This document shows, piece after piece, positions 33,871 to 42,621 of a DNA stretch of 64,000 nt. The stretch is taken from NCBI GenBank assembly GCA_041737835.1, contig JBGSQY010000027.1; one strand, 5' to 3'. Both the position numbers and the translations under genes were made by a program. How positions within the stretch are numbered: position 1 is the first letter of the stretch; each line of letters starts with the position of its first letter. This DNA is from Bythopirellula sp041737835. Its GTDB lineage: Bacteria; Planctomycetota; Planctomycetia; Pirellulales; Lacipirellulaceae. The notes beneath the pieces are model-generated. The model did not search any database. It was not told the DNA's origin and worked only from the letters and a program-made list of their open reading frames with translations.

Positions 33871-36269
33871 TTCGCCATTTCTTGAAGCAAAAGGGCCCAC
33901 TGTTGTCGGCTAAAATTCGTGGATTCTTGGAAGTTTGCGTCCGCTGGTAATCGTTCTAAGACGAGCTTCGCCTGGGCAATCGTTTGCCGAGCGTTCAAGT
34001 CTTGGTTCAAGCGATGCCAACAGTTGGCGATATGGACAAAACTTTCGAGGACGAACGGCTCGTGCTGATACAGGGTCGAAACATTCGCATAGGCCTTGCG
34101 AGCATCTTCGTAACGCCGAAGCTGAAACAGGACGGTCCCCTGCATCATGTAGCAATTACGGAGCAATGTTTTCGTCAGGGCGGACTCGACGTTGCGCCCA
34201 TCGAGGGTGATGCTGCGCTGGACGTCGCTATAAGTTTGCAAAGCGGCTTCGAGATTTTGATCACGTAGCCGACGATTCTTTTGCCGTTCGTTTTCGGTTT
34301 TAGCTTCTTTGGCTTTTTGGGCAGGCTCTTCGGCGGCGCTGTGAAAAGCACGCGCGATTGTGTAGCGAGCGATCATGGCTTGGGGAGCATCGGGATAACG
34401 AGCGACGGCTTCTTCAAGCCTGTTGATCGCCTCGGTGTACTTGCCTTCCTCATGGAGTTGATCGCCGAGCAAGAAGAGCGAATCGCGCCACTCGTGGCTT
34501 GCGGGGGTGAGTGTATCGCCCGTGAGATTCGTGATCAGCAATTCCTTGGCTTTTTCGTTCTGACCGGCCAGTAGGTAGGCTTTGACGCATTCAACTCGAG
34601 CCGCATAAACGTTGGAATCTCGAGGATGCATTTCAATGCATTCTTCCAGTGCTGCGATGGCCTCTTTGGTTTTGCCAAGGGCAAGTTTCGATTGACCATA
34701 CCGCAATAGTGCCAAAGCTCGCCGTGTGAGAGCTTCATTATGCAGATAATCATCGAGCACCAAGGCGGTGTGCGTGTAGCTTTGACCGCGAAAGTAATTT
34801 TCAGCGGCGGCCCAAAGATCGTCGGTGTAAAAGCGAGATGAATATCGCAAATCGGCCAATGTTTGATACGCACGTCCTGCAGCTCGATAGTGGTACCGAG
34901 CTTCGGTCCTAAAGGCTTCCATCGAGCGATAGCGTTCCGTGTCGTCTGCTTTGGCCATGCACGAATCGCCCCACGTGACGTGAGTCCGGGCTTTGAGTTC
35001 GGTCACGGTAGTGGGACCAAACAGTGCGGGCAGATGTTCAACAAGTCCCATCGCCTGTTCAAATTGGTGGCGATGCAGAAATAGGGCATGAGCTTCAAGG
35101 AATTTGGAACGCAACTGAGCAAGGCTCAAGAGGGGATTGATATAGGTGGTGGGATCGCCGATCGATTCCAAGACCGCGCGATAGCCAGCCAAGGCTTTGT
35201 CGTTGTGGCCTGCCTGTTGGGCGAGTTTGGCTTTGGTAAACGTAGCGACAATGCTTTCGGGAGTGTCGCCGTAGCGGTTGCCCACGGCTTCGTATTGTTC
35301 GATGGCTGAGAAAGGATCGTTACGCAATTCGTAGCATTCGCCGATCATGACCATAGCCTGCCGCGAGATTTCTCCCTTTTTCTTGTCGAGGCGTTCCGCT
35401 TCACGGAGTTTTTCTAAGGCATTTTCAATCAATGTAACTTGCTGGTCGCCAGGTTCCTGAATGGCCTTGGCCGTAGCGAGCGTGATTTGTCCGGCCATAA
35501 GTTGCTTGCGTGCTCGCAATGCTTCGTCATCAGGAAGAGAATTCAAAAGGTCCTGAGCTTCGGCCAAGCGACTAAGTCGCATGAAGATCGTGATGCGAGC
35601 CAGGGTCGCCTCAATACGTAATTCGGGAGTGAGCGAATTGGTGGACAGTAAGATTTCATTATGCCGCAGCGCTTTTTCTAAATCAGGGTTAGGTAAGCTC
35701 AAGTACGCTTCGGTGAGTAACCGATGGACTTCGGCAGGGGGTTGTTCGTTGCCGACGAGTCCATCATGCAAAATCGCAATTCCCTGACGAGATTGATTGC
35801 CATAGATCAAGCTGCGACCCAACAGAAACAGCAATTCTTTTTCGCGTTCAGAGGGAACTCCCATCTCGCGAGCCTTTTGCAAATAGCGCGCGGCGACGAG
35901 TTGTGTCGCGCGTTGCCGTTCCTGCGACCATTCCCCGTCGGCTTGATAGGCCTTAACGGCACCCAAAATAAACAGCGACGCACCTACGTCGGCTTCACCG
36001 GGTTGTTTATTCAAACGATTTACAAGCAAGCGAGCTTCTTCGTACTTTTGCTCGTCGAGGGCTTGGAAAGCCATTTCCAGCGTGACTTCTTTGACGTCGA
36101 GCACGGCAACGTGGCCAACGTAGCTCCACATGCCGAACGTGCCCACCAAGGCGGCTAACGCCAATATGCCCATCAGCACATTGCGCAACTTCTTTGCACT
36201 GAAAAGCCGTGCGAACTTTCCAGGAGCAGCTTGTTGGCCGACGGGTTGTGTGGCTGGTTGATTGGACAT
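33864..36269 (-). CDS. Membrane-anchored TPR protein at the head of the flagellar run
   Basis: An 801-residue protein with a Gln/Pro-rich cytosolic N-terminus, one membrane helix (LRNVLMGILALAALVGTFGMW) and about 730 residues of TPR-like helix pairs (AFQALDEQKYEEARLLVNRL, ALLRYGQSKLALGKTKEAIA, LFQLRRYEDARKAYANV). It probably faces the periplasm and acts as a scaffold. It is coupled to the FlgN-like gene and is the first gene of the long minus-strand flagellar run, so a link to assembly or placement of the flagellum is plausible but unproven. Confidence 0.75.
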   Translation of the reverse strand: MSNQPATQPVGQQAAPGKFARLFSAKKLRNVLMGILALAALVGTFGMWSYVGHVAVLDVKEVTLEMAFQALDEQKYEEARLLVNRLNKQPGEADVGASLFILGAVKAYQADGEWSQERQRATQLVAARYLQKAREMGVPSEREKELLFLLGRSLIYGNQSRQGIAILHDGLVGNEQPPAEVHRLLTEAYLSLPNPDLEKALRHNEILLSTNSLTPELRIEATLARITIFMRLSRLAEAQDLLNSLPDDEALRARKQLMAGQITLATAKAIQEPGDQQVTLIENALEKLREAERLDKKKGEISRQAMVMIGECYELRNDPFSAIEQYEAVGNRYGDTPESIVATFTKAKLAQQAGHNDKALAGYRAVLESIGDPTTYINPLLSLAQLRSKFLEAHALFLHRHQFEQAMGLVEHLPALFGPTTVTELKARTHVTWGDSCMAKADDTERYRSMEAFRTEARYHYRAAGRAYQTLADLRYSSRFYTDDLWAAAENYFRGQSYTHTALVLDDYLHNEALTRRALALLRYGQSKLALGKTKEAIAALEECIEMHPRDSNVYAARVECVKAYLLAGQNEKAKELLITNLTGDTLTPASHEWRDSLFLLGDQLHEEGKYTEAINRLEEAVARYPDAPQAMIARYTIARAFHSAAEEPAQKAKEAKTENERQKNRRLRDQNLEAALQTYSDVQRSITLDGRNVESALTKTLLRNCYMMQGTVLFQLRRYEDARKAYANVSTLYQHEPFVLESFVHIANCWHRLNQDLNARQTIAQAKLVLERLPADANFQESTNFSRQQWALLLQEMAKW

Positions 36270-36345
36270 CTGATTTTCGGTTTGTCACCAAGGAGTTTCT
36301 TGCGCACGGGCAGAACGATTCCTCGGCGCGGAGAAACGCGGGGTG

Positions 36346-36375
36346 CTTGTACCGAAATCGGTGCGCACGTGTCAA
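36346..36375 (-). promoter_or_regulatory. Candidate sigma-70-type promoter for the flagellar run
   Basis: On the minus strand a perfect TTGACA (36375-36370) is followed after 18 bases by TACAAG (36351-36346), about 75 bases upstream of the TPR gene start. A palindrome ACCGA-AA-TCGGT (36351-36362) lies in the spacer and next to the -10, where a regulator could bind. The -10 match is 4 of 6. Confidence 0.4.
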
Positions 36376-36442
36376 CCGACAATTGCGGTGATAGCTAGCC
36401 CAAGAAGTGCTGGCTCGGCAAGAAGATGCAACAGGCAAACCG

Positions 36443-37192
36443 TTAGCTGGCAGCAACGGCGGTGGGGCAGAAGAATTCCATCAACCAGACGTTCATATCG
36501 GCAAACATCGTGTCGGTGAGGACATCCCCTTCGGGATAGAGACGGAGCGAAAGTGAGAAACCCGCGGAGTGCAACAGACGCAGGTCGTCCATCACCTGGT
36601 TGTTGGTGAATTCCGTCTCTGTCGGCGAGACTGATAGCATGAGTGGCAATTGGCGGGCTGCTTTGATATGCCGGAAGGCATTGCCCCCGCGAGGAACGCG
36701 ACCGCCTATCGAAATCGCACCGGCGAATAGTTCGGGGTGTTCCATGCCCACGCGGAGGGCCATGGTGCCACCATCGCCACGTCCGGCGACGAAAATTCGA
36801 TCGGGATGAACATTGAATTGCGAGCGAGCAATATCCAGGCACTGGCGCACTTGTTGGCAAGCGTCGGCGACTTCACCGGCCGTTTGCCGCCAAGTGAATA
36901 CGCGGCGAGTCTTGCTTGTGCGCCGTGTACCACGCGGAGAGATGCCCACGAAATTGCGGACACTCACGAGCGGCATCATTTGTTGGAGTTCCAACTCGCT
37001 GCTCTCGCTGCCGTGGAGCCAGATAATCAGTGGATACGAATAACCGGGCTCGTAGTGAATTGGTGTGAACAGCGAATGCGGCAGCGATTCGCTGGGGCGC
37101 GCGGGAGCGAGTGAGGCACGACGTTTCTGAGACCAGTTGGCAACGATTGTGGATGCGGATGAGGTCTGCGAAAGCGACGACGTGCGTAACAT
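36443..37192 (-). CDS. Alpha/beta-hydrolase-fold protein lacking the catalytic serine
   Basis: A 249-residue protein resembling phospholipase/carboxylesterase or polyhydroxybutyrate-depolymerase-like esterases: oxyanion block YPLIIWLHGSESS (about 54-66), and a nucleophile elbow in DRIFVAGRGDGGTMALRV. The elbow should read G-x-S-x-G but residues 137-141 are GRGDG, so the serine is glycine (codon GGC). The expected histidine region reads YPEGDVLTDTMFADMNVWL, with D at 223 where His is usual. Unless another residue substitutes, it cannot be a serine esterase; it may be a binding or regulatory pseudo-enzyme. It is on the same strand as the flagellar run, 173 bases upstream of the TPR gene. Confidence 0.75.
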   Translation of the reverse strand: MLRTSSLSQTSSASTIVANWSQKRRASLAPARPSESLPHSLFTPIHYEPGYSYPLIIWLHGSESSELELQQMMPLVSVRNFVGISPRGTRRTSKTRRVFTWRQTAGEVADACQQVRQCLDIARSQFNVHPDRIFVAGRGDGGTMALRVGMEHPELFAGAISIGGRVPRGGNAFRHIKAARQLPLMLSVSPTETEFTNNQVMDDLRLLHSAGFSLSLRLYPEGDVLTDTMFADMNVWLMEFFCPTAVAAS

Positions 37193-37575
37193 AGTGAAGC
37201 TGCAGGTGGGTGTTGTGGAGGACCGAAGACGAACGTTACATCACCGCTATCACTTCCATGACCAACACCCGTGCCGGATTAAATTTGCTGCTCGCGAGGG
37301 GCGAGACTGGCTAGCTTGTCTGGCACGCTATATCCATCGTGCAAGCACTTGCACGAATATCAGTCGTCGATGACGTAACGATGGGTTTTTAATCCAGGTT
37401 TCATCGTGTGTCAACGTCATGGCGGGAAAAGGCACAGGCGGCGAGTGCTAGCACTTCCGATTCCCTGCACGTTTACTCGGGCGCGGGCCTCATTTCGCGC
37501 AAACGAGCCAACTGTTGCGATTACCCCAAACCGATGGGGAATTGTGGACAATTTGCTAGGCGCAACACAAACTTG
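37193..37575. other. Spacer between mdh and the pseudo-hydrolase, with a 20-base palindrome
   Basis: No gene is visible. The one striking element is the palindrome TCGTGCAAG-CA-CTTGCACGA at 37337-37356, about 145 bases upstream of the pseudo-hydrolase start, well placed for an operator. No clear terminator follows mdh. Confidence 0.55.
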
Positions 37576-38520
37576 TTACGCCATTTTATCCATCACACCC
37601 ACAAGTTCTTTCACAGCGTCGACGCTCTTTTGGAAGGCCACTTTTTCTTCAGCGGTCAGTTTGAGTTCTATAATTTTCTCGACACCATCGGAACCAAGAA
37701 TCACGGGCACACCGACATAGTAACCACCTACGCCATATTCTTTGTCGCAGTAAGCGGCGCAAGGAATCAAACGCTTCTTGTCGCGAACAACCGCTTCGAC
37801 CATTTGCGTTGTGGAGGCAGCGGGGGCGTAATAAGCACTTCCTGTTTTGAGATAGCTGACGATCTCGGCGCCGCCGTTGCGAGTGCGCGTGACGATTTCT
37901 TCCAGCCGTTGGGGATCGATCAACTGTTGCACCGGAATACCACCGACGGAGGTGCAGCTTGGAATCGGCACCATTGTGTCGCCATGACCTCCCATCAATA
38001 GGGCGGAGATGTCCTCAACGCTCACCCCAAGTTCCATGGCAAGGAACGTGCGATAGCGGGCTGTATCTAGTACGCCGGCTTGACCCACCACGCGCTTGGG
38101 TGGGAAGCCCGTCACTTGCATTGCCTTTTGCACCATGGCATCGAGCGGATTGCTGACAACGATCACGACGGCGTTTTCGCTCGAACGGCGAACTTCGAGG
38201 CACACGCTTTCCATGATTTTGGCATTCGTGGCAAGCAAATCGTCGCGGCTCATGCCGGGCTTGCGGGGTATGCCAGCAGTGATGACGACAACGTCGCTGC
38301 CCGCGGTATCTTCATAGTTCGTGGTGCCAATGATATTGGAATCAAACCCCATCACGGGGGATGCTTGCATCAAATCGAGCGCTTTGCCCTTAGGCATTTG
38401 CTCGGTTTGGGGAATGTCCAACAGAACAATGTCACCCAACTCTGCTGCCGCGCACCAATGGGCCGTGGTGGCACCGACATTTCCCGCTCCGATGATGGTG
38501 ATCTTGGCACGCCGCATCAA
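37576..38520 (-). CDS. mdh: Malate dehydrogenase (NAD, LDH-like type)
   Basis: A 314-residue enzyme interconverting malate and oxaloacetate in the TCA cycle. N-terminal dinucleotide fold ITIIGAGNVGATTAHW, NAD-binding aspartate in DIVLLDIPQ, substrate-loop arginines in GIPRKPGMSRDDLL (the second Arg of this loop favours malate over lactate), NPLDAMV, and the catalytic His in MGGHGDTMVPIPS. The length and motifs fit the LDH-like MDH group used by many non-enteric bacteria. It has its own spacers on both sides and is probably monocistronic. Confidence 0.93.
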   Translation of the reverse strand: MMRRAKITIIGAGNVGATTAHWCAAAELGDIVLLDIPQTEQMPKGKALDLMQASPVMGFDSNIIGTTNYEDTAGSDVVVITAGIPRKPGMSRDDLLATNAKIMESVCLEVRRSSENAVVIVVSNPLDAMVQKAMQVTGFPPKRVVGQAGVLDTARYRTFLAMELGVSVEDISALLMGGHGDTMVPIPSCTSVGGIPVQQLIDPQRLEEIVTRTRNGGAEIVSYLKTGSAYYAPAASTTQMVEAVVRDKKRLIPCAAYCDKEYGVGGYYVGVPVILGSDGVEKIIELKLTAEEKVAFQKSVDAVKELVGVMDKMA

Positions 38521-38632
38521 ACTGCTCCCTTACTATTCTGACTAAGAAACTCGCGTCAAAACCGTGAGTATCGCGCCAAAGGGCCGATGTGGCAAGTGGC
38601 CCCGGGCGGGCCGTGGATTACGACAATTGTCG

Positions 38633-39148
38633 CTATCTTAATTGCGAACCGCTGAGCCATGCCAAGCGGCTGAGCGCAGCCTGCATACCGGCTGCCAGAT
38701 TTTCGGCAGATTGCTGTCCGACAAGTTTTTGCAGCGATTGACCCTGAGGAGACACGAATTCCACCGTGGGAAAGCCACTGACGGCAAAATAGGCGCACAC
38801 GTCGCGTTCTTGGTCGGCGTCAACCAAGACACAGACAAAATTCTGTCCTAGCGTACCCACGCGAGCATCGGAAAATGCAGTTTCGGCCATGCGGTGGCAA
38901 AACGTGCACCATTCAGCCGTGAAGAAGAACAAGCAGGGAATCCCACGGTCGGCGGCGATTTGGCAGCCCGTGCGGACATCGTTTACGAAATAGAGCTGCC
39001 CATGCTGTTCGATGAATTTGGAATCAACTGCCGTTAGGAATTCTGGTTGCGACTTGCGGCTCGCGTCGCCACACCCCATGCACACTCCGGCCATTAGCAC
39101 TATTAATAAGGTGCGAACGCGGATTCTGCGCAGGGATTTCCAGGTCAT
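38633..39148 (-). CDS. Exported thioredoxin-fold protein (CxxC)
   Basis: A 171-residue protein with a hydrophobic N-terminus (VRTLLIVLMAGVCMGCGDAS) that could be a lipoprotein signal with the cysteine of MGC as the lipid site, and a thioredoxin-like domain with the redox motif in FFTAEWCTFCHRMAETAF (WCTFC) and the cis-Pro region VSGFPTVEFVSPQG. It resembles the C-terminal domain of DsbD and other Thioredoxin_7 proteins, so a periplasmic disulfide role is likely. ATG 39148 is preferred to the open frame at 39208 because it puts the signal first. Divergent from flhA. Confidence 0.8.
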   Translation of the reverse strand: MTWKSLRRIRVRTLLIVLMAGVCMGCGDASRKSQPEFLTAVDSKFIEQHGQLYFVNDVRTGCQIAADRGIPCLFFFTAEWCTFCHRMAETAFSDARVGTLGQNFVCVLVDADQERDVCAYFAVSGFPTVEFVSPQGQSLQKLVGQQSAENLAAGMQAALSRLAWLSGSQLR

Positions 39149-39340
39149 AAGCAGTGCCCAAGATGGCGAGAGGGAGGTGCAAGCGGGCTCTTGGTTGTTA
39201 TCGCCCACGATGCTAGCGTGACTTCAGTGGAAGTATTCACGCGGAAATTGCGGTCTGGACAACGCAACCCGCAGTTCTTAACATCCCGCCCTCTCTTCTA
39301 CCAATTCTTTTCAAAACCTATTCGATCGCGGAGTCCACGG

Positions 39341-41422
39341 ATGGCTTCTGAGCTGTCTGGCGTTGCGGGCATTGTCCGTCGTAGCCAGGATCTCGTTCTG
39401 CCGGTTGCTATAGTCACCAGCGTGCTGGTGATTTTGGTGCCGTTGCCGCCCGCGCTATTGGACGTGCTGTTGGCGGGGAATATCACCATTGCGGTGATCG
39501 TTCTGCTCACCACGATCTATGTCAAGACGCCGCTTGAATTCAGCATCTTTCCTTCGGTGCTGTTGGCCACAACACTCGCGCGGTTGGTGCTTAATGTCGC
39601 GACGACTCGCTTGATTTTGACCCGTGCCGCGGTGGATGGCGAAAATGCCGCGGGAGGAGTAATCACGGCGTTTGCGAATTTCGTCGCCGGCGAAGGCAAT
39701 CTCGTCGTCGGCTCGATCATCTTTATCATTATCATTGTGATCCAGTTCGTGGTGATCACTAAAGGTGCCACCCGCATCAGCGAAGTGGCCGCACGGTTTG
39801 CCTTGGACGGTATGCCCGGTAAGCAAATGGCGATCGATGCCGATTTGAATGCTGGCATCATCGACGAACGCGAAGCTCAGCGGCGACGTGGCGAAATCAC
39901 GCAGCAAGCCGACTTCTTCGGGGCCATGGACGGTGCCAGCAAGTTCGTGCGTGGCGATGCGATTGCAGGCATCATCATTACCGTGATCAACGTGCTGGGT
40001 GGTTTGATCATCGGTGTGGTTGAATACGACATGCCGGTGGCCGATGCTGCAGCGATGTTTACCCGGCTTTCGATTGGCGATGGCTTGGTGAGCCAAGTGC
40101 CTGCGTTCTTGATTTCGCTCGCCGCGGGTTTGCTTGTCACTCGTTCGAGCAAGAGCAGCAACCTACCGCATGAATTCATGACTCAACTTTTCTCGCGGCC
40201 CCAAGCTTTGGCCGTGGCCGCGGGATTCTTGGCTGTTTTGATCACAACCGATCTGCCGCGAACACCGCTGATCGTGATGTGTGCCGCGTGCTTGGGCATG
40301 GCCCGCATGCTTACTCAGTCCGAGGTCCGAAAACAAACGCAAGATGCCGCCGACGCGGAAGACAAGAAACCGAAAGCCGAAGAACGTATCGAAGATTTCT
40401 TGACGGTCGATCCCATGGAAGTGGAGGTCGGCGTGGGGCTGATACGCCTTGCCGATCCGAAACGTGGTGGCGACTTGCTCGAACGCATCCAACGCGTGCG
40501 GCAAAGCGTCGCGGCGGAGATCGGCATCATCATGCCGAAGGTGCGAATTCGCGACAACATGCGGCTCGATCCGAATGAGTATCGGATCAAAATCGCCGAC
40601 ATGCCCGTCGCGCAGGATCGGCTCGAACCAACTTACCTGCTGGCCATCGATTCCGGTATGACGACCGGCAAGATCGACGGCATTGTGACCAAGGATCCCG
40701 CGTTCGGGACGGAAGCTCGCTGGATTCTGCCGGGATTGCAAGATCAGGCCGAGTTGATGGGTTACACGGTTGTGGAACCCGGGGCTGTCTTGGCAACGCA
40801 TCTCACGGAGGTTTGTCGTCGGCATGCCGACGAAATCCTCACACGCGACTCGGCCAAACACTTGGTCAACGAGCTCAAGCAAACTCAACCCGCGGTTGTT
40901 GATGAACTGATCCCCAGCACGATGTCGCTGGCAGAAGTACAGGGTGTATTGCAATTGTTGCTTCGCGAACAAGTGCCGATTCGGCAGCTCGCGACGATCT
41001 TGGAAACGCTCGGCGATTATGCGCACCGCACGAAAGACCAAGTTTTGCTCACCGAATATGTCCGGCATCGGCTGGCGCGGCAGATTTGTACGCGCTATCG
41101 CAATGAGGAGGGTCAACTGCATGTGATCGCCCTCGATCCGGCGATGGAAGACCGCATTCGCGCGGGCTTTGAACACACCGAGCGTGGCATGTTCATTCGC
41201 ATGTCGCCACAAGCGATTGAAGCGACCTGCCAGTCGATTGCCAAGGAACTGCCCAAGCTTACCAACTCGCACCACACGCCGATCGTGCTGGTCAGTCCGC
41301 AGATCCGCGCTGCCCTCAAACAAATCACCGAGAACCACTTGAGCCAACTCGTGGTGCTCAGCTTTAACGAAATCACTCGTGACACACAGATCATGACCGT
41401 GGGGCTTGCCTCAGATAACTGA
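39341..41422 (+). CDS. flhA: Flagellar export gate protein FlhA
   Basis: A 693-residue inner-membrane protein, the proton-driven export gate and docking platform. About eight membrane helices in the first 320 residues (ILVPLPPALLDVLLAGNITI, VVGSIIFIIIIVIQFVVITK), the conserved FHIPEP-region equivalents RISEVAARFALDGMPGKQMA and ADLNAGIIDEREAQRRR, then the four-domain cytosolic part. ATG 39341, with GGAG about 8 bases upstream, is chosen over the open frame at 39191. First of the plus-strand flhA-flhF-flhG-fliA block. Confidence 0.96.
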   Translation: MASELSGVAGIVRRSQDLVLPVAIVTSVLVILVPLPPALLDVLLAGNITIAVIVLLTTIYVKTPLEFSIFPSVLLATTLARLVLNVATTRLILTRAAVDGENAAGGVITAFANFVAGEGNLVVGSIIFIIIIVIQFVVITKGATRISEVAARFALDGMPGKQMAIDADLNAGIIDEREAQRRRGEITQQADFFGAMDGASKFVRGDAIAGIIITVINVLGGLIIGVVEYDMPVADAAAMFTRLSIGDGLVSQVPAFLISLAAGLLVTRSSKSSNLPHEFMTQLFSRPQALAVAAGFLAVLITTDLPRTPLIVMCAACLGMARMLTQSEVRKQTQDAADAEDKKPKAEERIEDFLTVDPMEVEVGVGLIRLADPKRGGDLLERIQRVRQSVAAEIGIIMPKVRIRDNMRLDPNEYRIKIADMPVAQDRLEPTYLLAIDSGMTTGKIDGIVTKDPAFGTEARWILPGLQDQAELMGYTVVEPGAVLATHLTEVCRRHADEILTRDSAKHLVNELKQTQPAVVDELIPSTMSLAEVQGVLQLLLREQVPIRQLATILETLGDYAHRTKDQVLLTEYVRHRLARQICTRYRNEEGQLHVIALDPAMEDRIRAGFEHTERGMFIRMSPQAIEATCQSIAKELPKLTNSHHTPIVLVSPQIRAALKQITENHLSQLVVLSFNEITRDTQIMTVGLASDN

Positions 41423-41433
41423 TAGAATTGACT

Positions 41434-42582
41434 ATGAATATTCAAACTTTTCGTGCTAAATCGATGCAACAGGCGATCGACATGGTTCGCAGGGAATTGG
41501 GTCCCGAGGCCACCGTGTTGCACACGCGTGAGTTGCACGCCAGCGTGCTGGGACGGCTGTTCTTCGGCAAGGAATATGAAGTTGCCGCTTCATGCGAGGC
41601 CGACATTCCTTCGCGATTGGCTCCGGCTGTGAGCTATGAGCCCACGCCCGCGATCGTCGAACTGGCCACGATTGAAACCGATTATCGCTCGCGTTATCGC
41701 GATGACTTTCGCCAACAATTGGGCGCCGAACTCGACGAATTGCAATTCATGGCTGGTGACTTGAATTGTCGCGCGAGTGATTCTGCCGTGCAGCATCTGC
41801 CCGAGGCATTGTTTGAAGTCTACACCGACTTGATCGAGGCGGAACTCGAGGAACGCGTCGCCCAAGAGTTCATCGAGCACCTGCGTTCGGAAACCACGGT
41901 CGATCTGACTGACAAATTCGCGCTGCGTGCGGAATTGGCTCGGCTTGTGGAAAGTGAAATTCAAGTGGCTGGACCGCTTAAAACTTCGGCGGGTCAAGGC
42001 CGCGTGGTTGCGTTGGTGGGACCTACCGGCGTGGGGAAGACGACCACCATCGCCAAGCTCGCAGCAAACTATCGTTTGCGTGAAAACAAAACGGTCGGTT
42101 TGATCACGGTCGACACCTATCGCATCGCCGCCGTCGAACAACTGCGGACTTATGCCGAGATCATCGACCTCCCCATGGAAGTTGTGAGCACTCCGCGAGA
42201 AATGCGCGAAGCCATTGCCCGTATGAAGTCGCTCGACCTTGTGTTGATGGATACCGCCGGTCGCAGCCCACGCGATGAAGTCCGAATTCAAGAACTCAAG
42301 GCGATCCTGGCCGAGGCGAACCCCGCTGAAGTCCATCTGGTGCTCAGTGCCACGGGTGGCGCGAAGAGTCTCACGACGACCGCCAAACAATTCGCGACTG
42401 TCGGCACCACGGCGATGATTGTCACCAAACTCGACGAAGCGATGGGCCTTGGCAATTTGCTCTCGGTTGTTCGCGGTTGCGGCCTGCCGATCAGCTATAT
42501 CACCGACGGTCAGAATGTGCCGGATGACATTCAAGTGGCCCAGCGACGTCCCCTCGCACAACAAATTCTCGGACTCAACTAA
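41434..42582 (+). CDS. flhF: Flagellar SRP-type GTPase FlhF
   Basis: A 382-residue GTPase that sets where and how many flagella are built. N-terminal B domain (QTFRAKSMQQAIDMVRRELG), helical N domain, and G domain with P-loop VALVGPTGVGKTTTIAKLAA, VDTYRIAAVEQLRTYA, LVLMDTAGRSPRDEVRI and TKLDEAMGLGNLLSV. A TTG at 41428 is in frame, but the following ATG at 41434 matches the family start. Followed by its regulator, the FlhG-like gene. Confidence 0.94.
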   Translation: MNIQTFRAKSMQQAIDMVRRELGPEATVLHTRELHASVLGRLFFGKEYEVAASCEADIPSRLAPAVSYEPTPAIVELATIETDYRSRYRDDFRQQLGAELDELQFMAGDLNCRASDSAVQHLPEALFEVYTDLIEAELEERVAQEFIEHLRSETTVDLTDKFALRAELARLVESEIQVAGPLKTSAGQGRVVALVGPTGVGKTTTIAKLAANYRLRENKTVGLITVDTYRIAAVEQLRTYAEIIDLPMEVVSTPREMREAIARMKSLDLVLMDTAGRSPRDEVRIQELKAILAEANPAEVHLVLSATGGAKSLTTTAKQFATVGTTAMIVTKLDEAMGLGNLLSVVRGCGLPISYITDGQNVPDDIQVAQRRPLAQQILGLN

Positions 42583-42621
42583 TCTCTGACCTCCGACCTC
42601 CAAACTCTCACCTCCTTTCTT

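Noticed and set aside
40163..41347. Minus-strand open frame inside flhA, and similar ones inside flhF, fliA and the c-di-GMP gene
   Set aside because: All are antisense to strong family matches and have the composition of complementary-strand frames.
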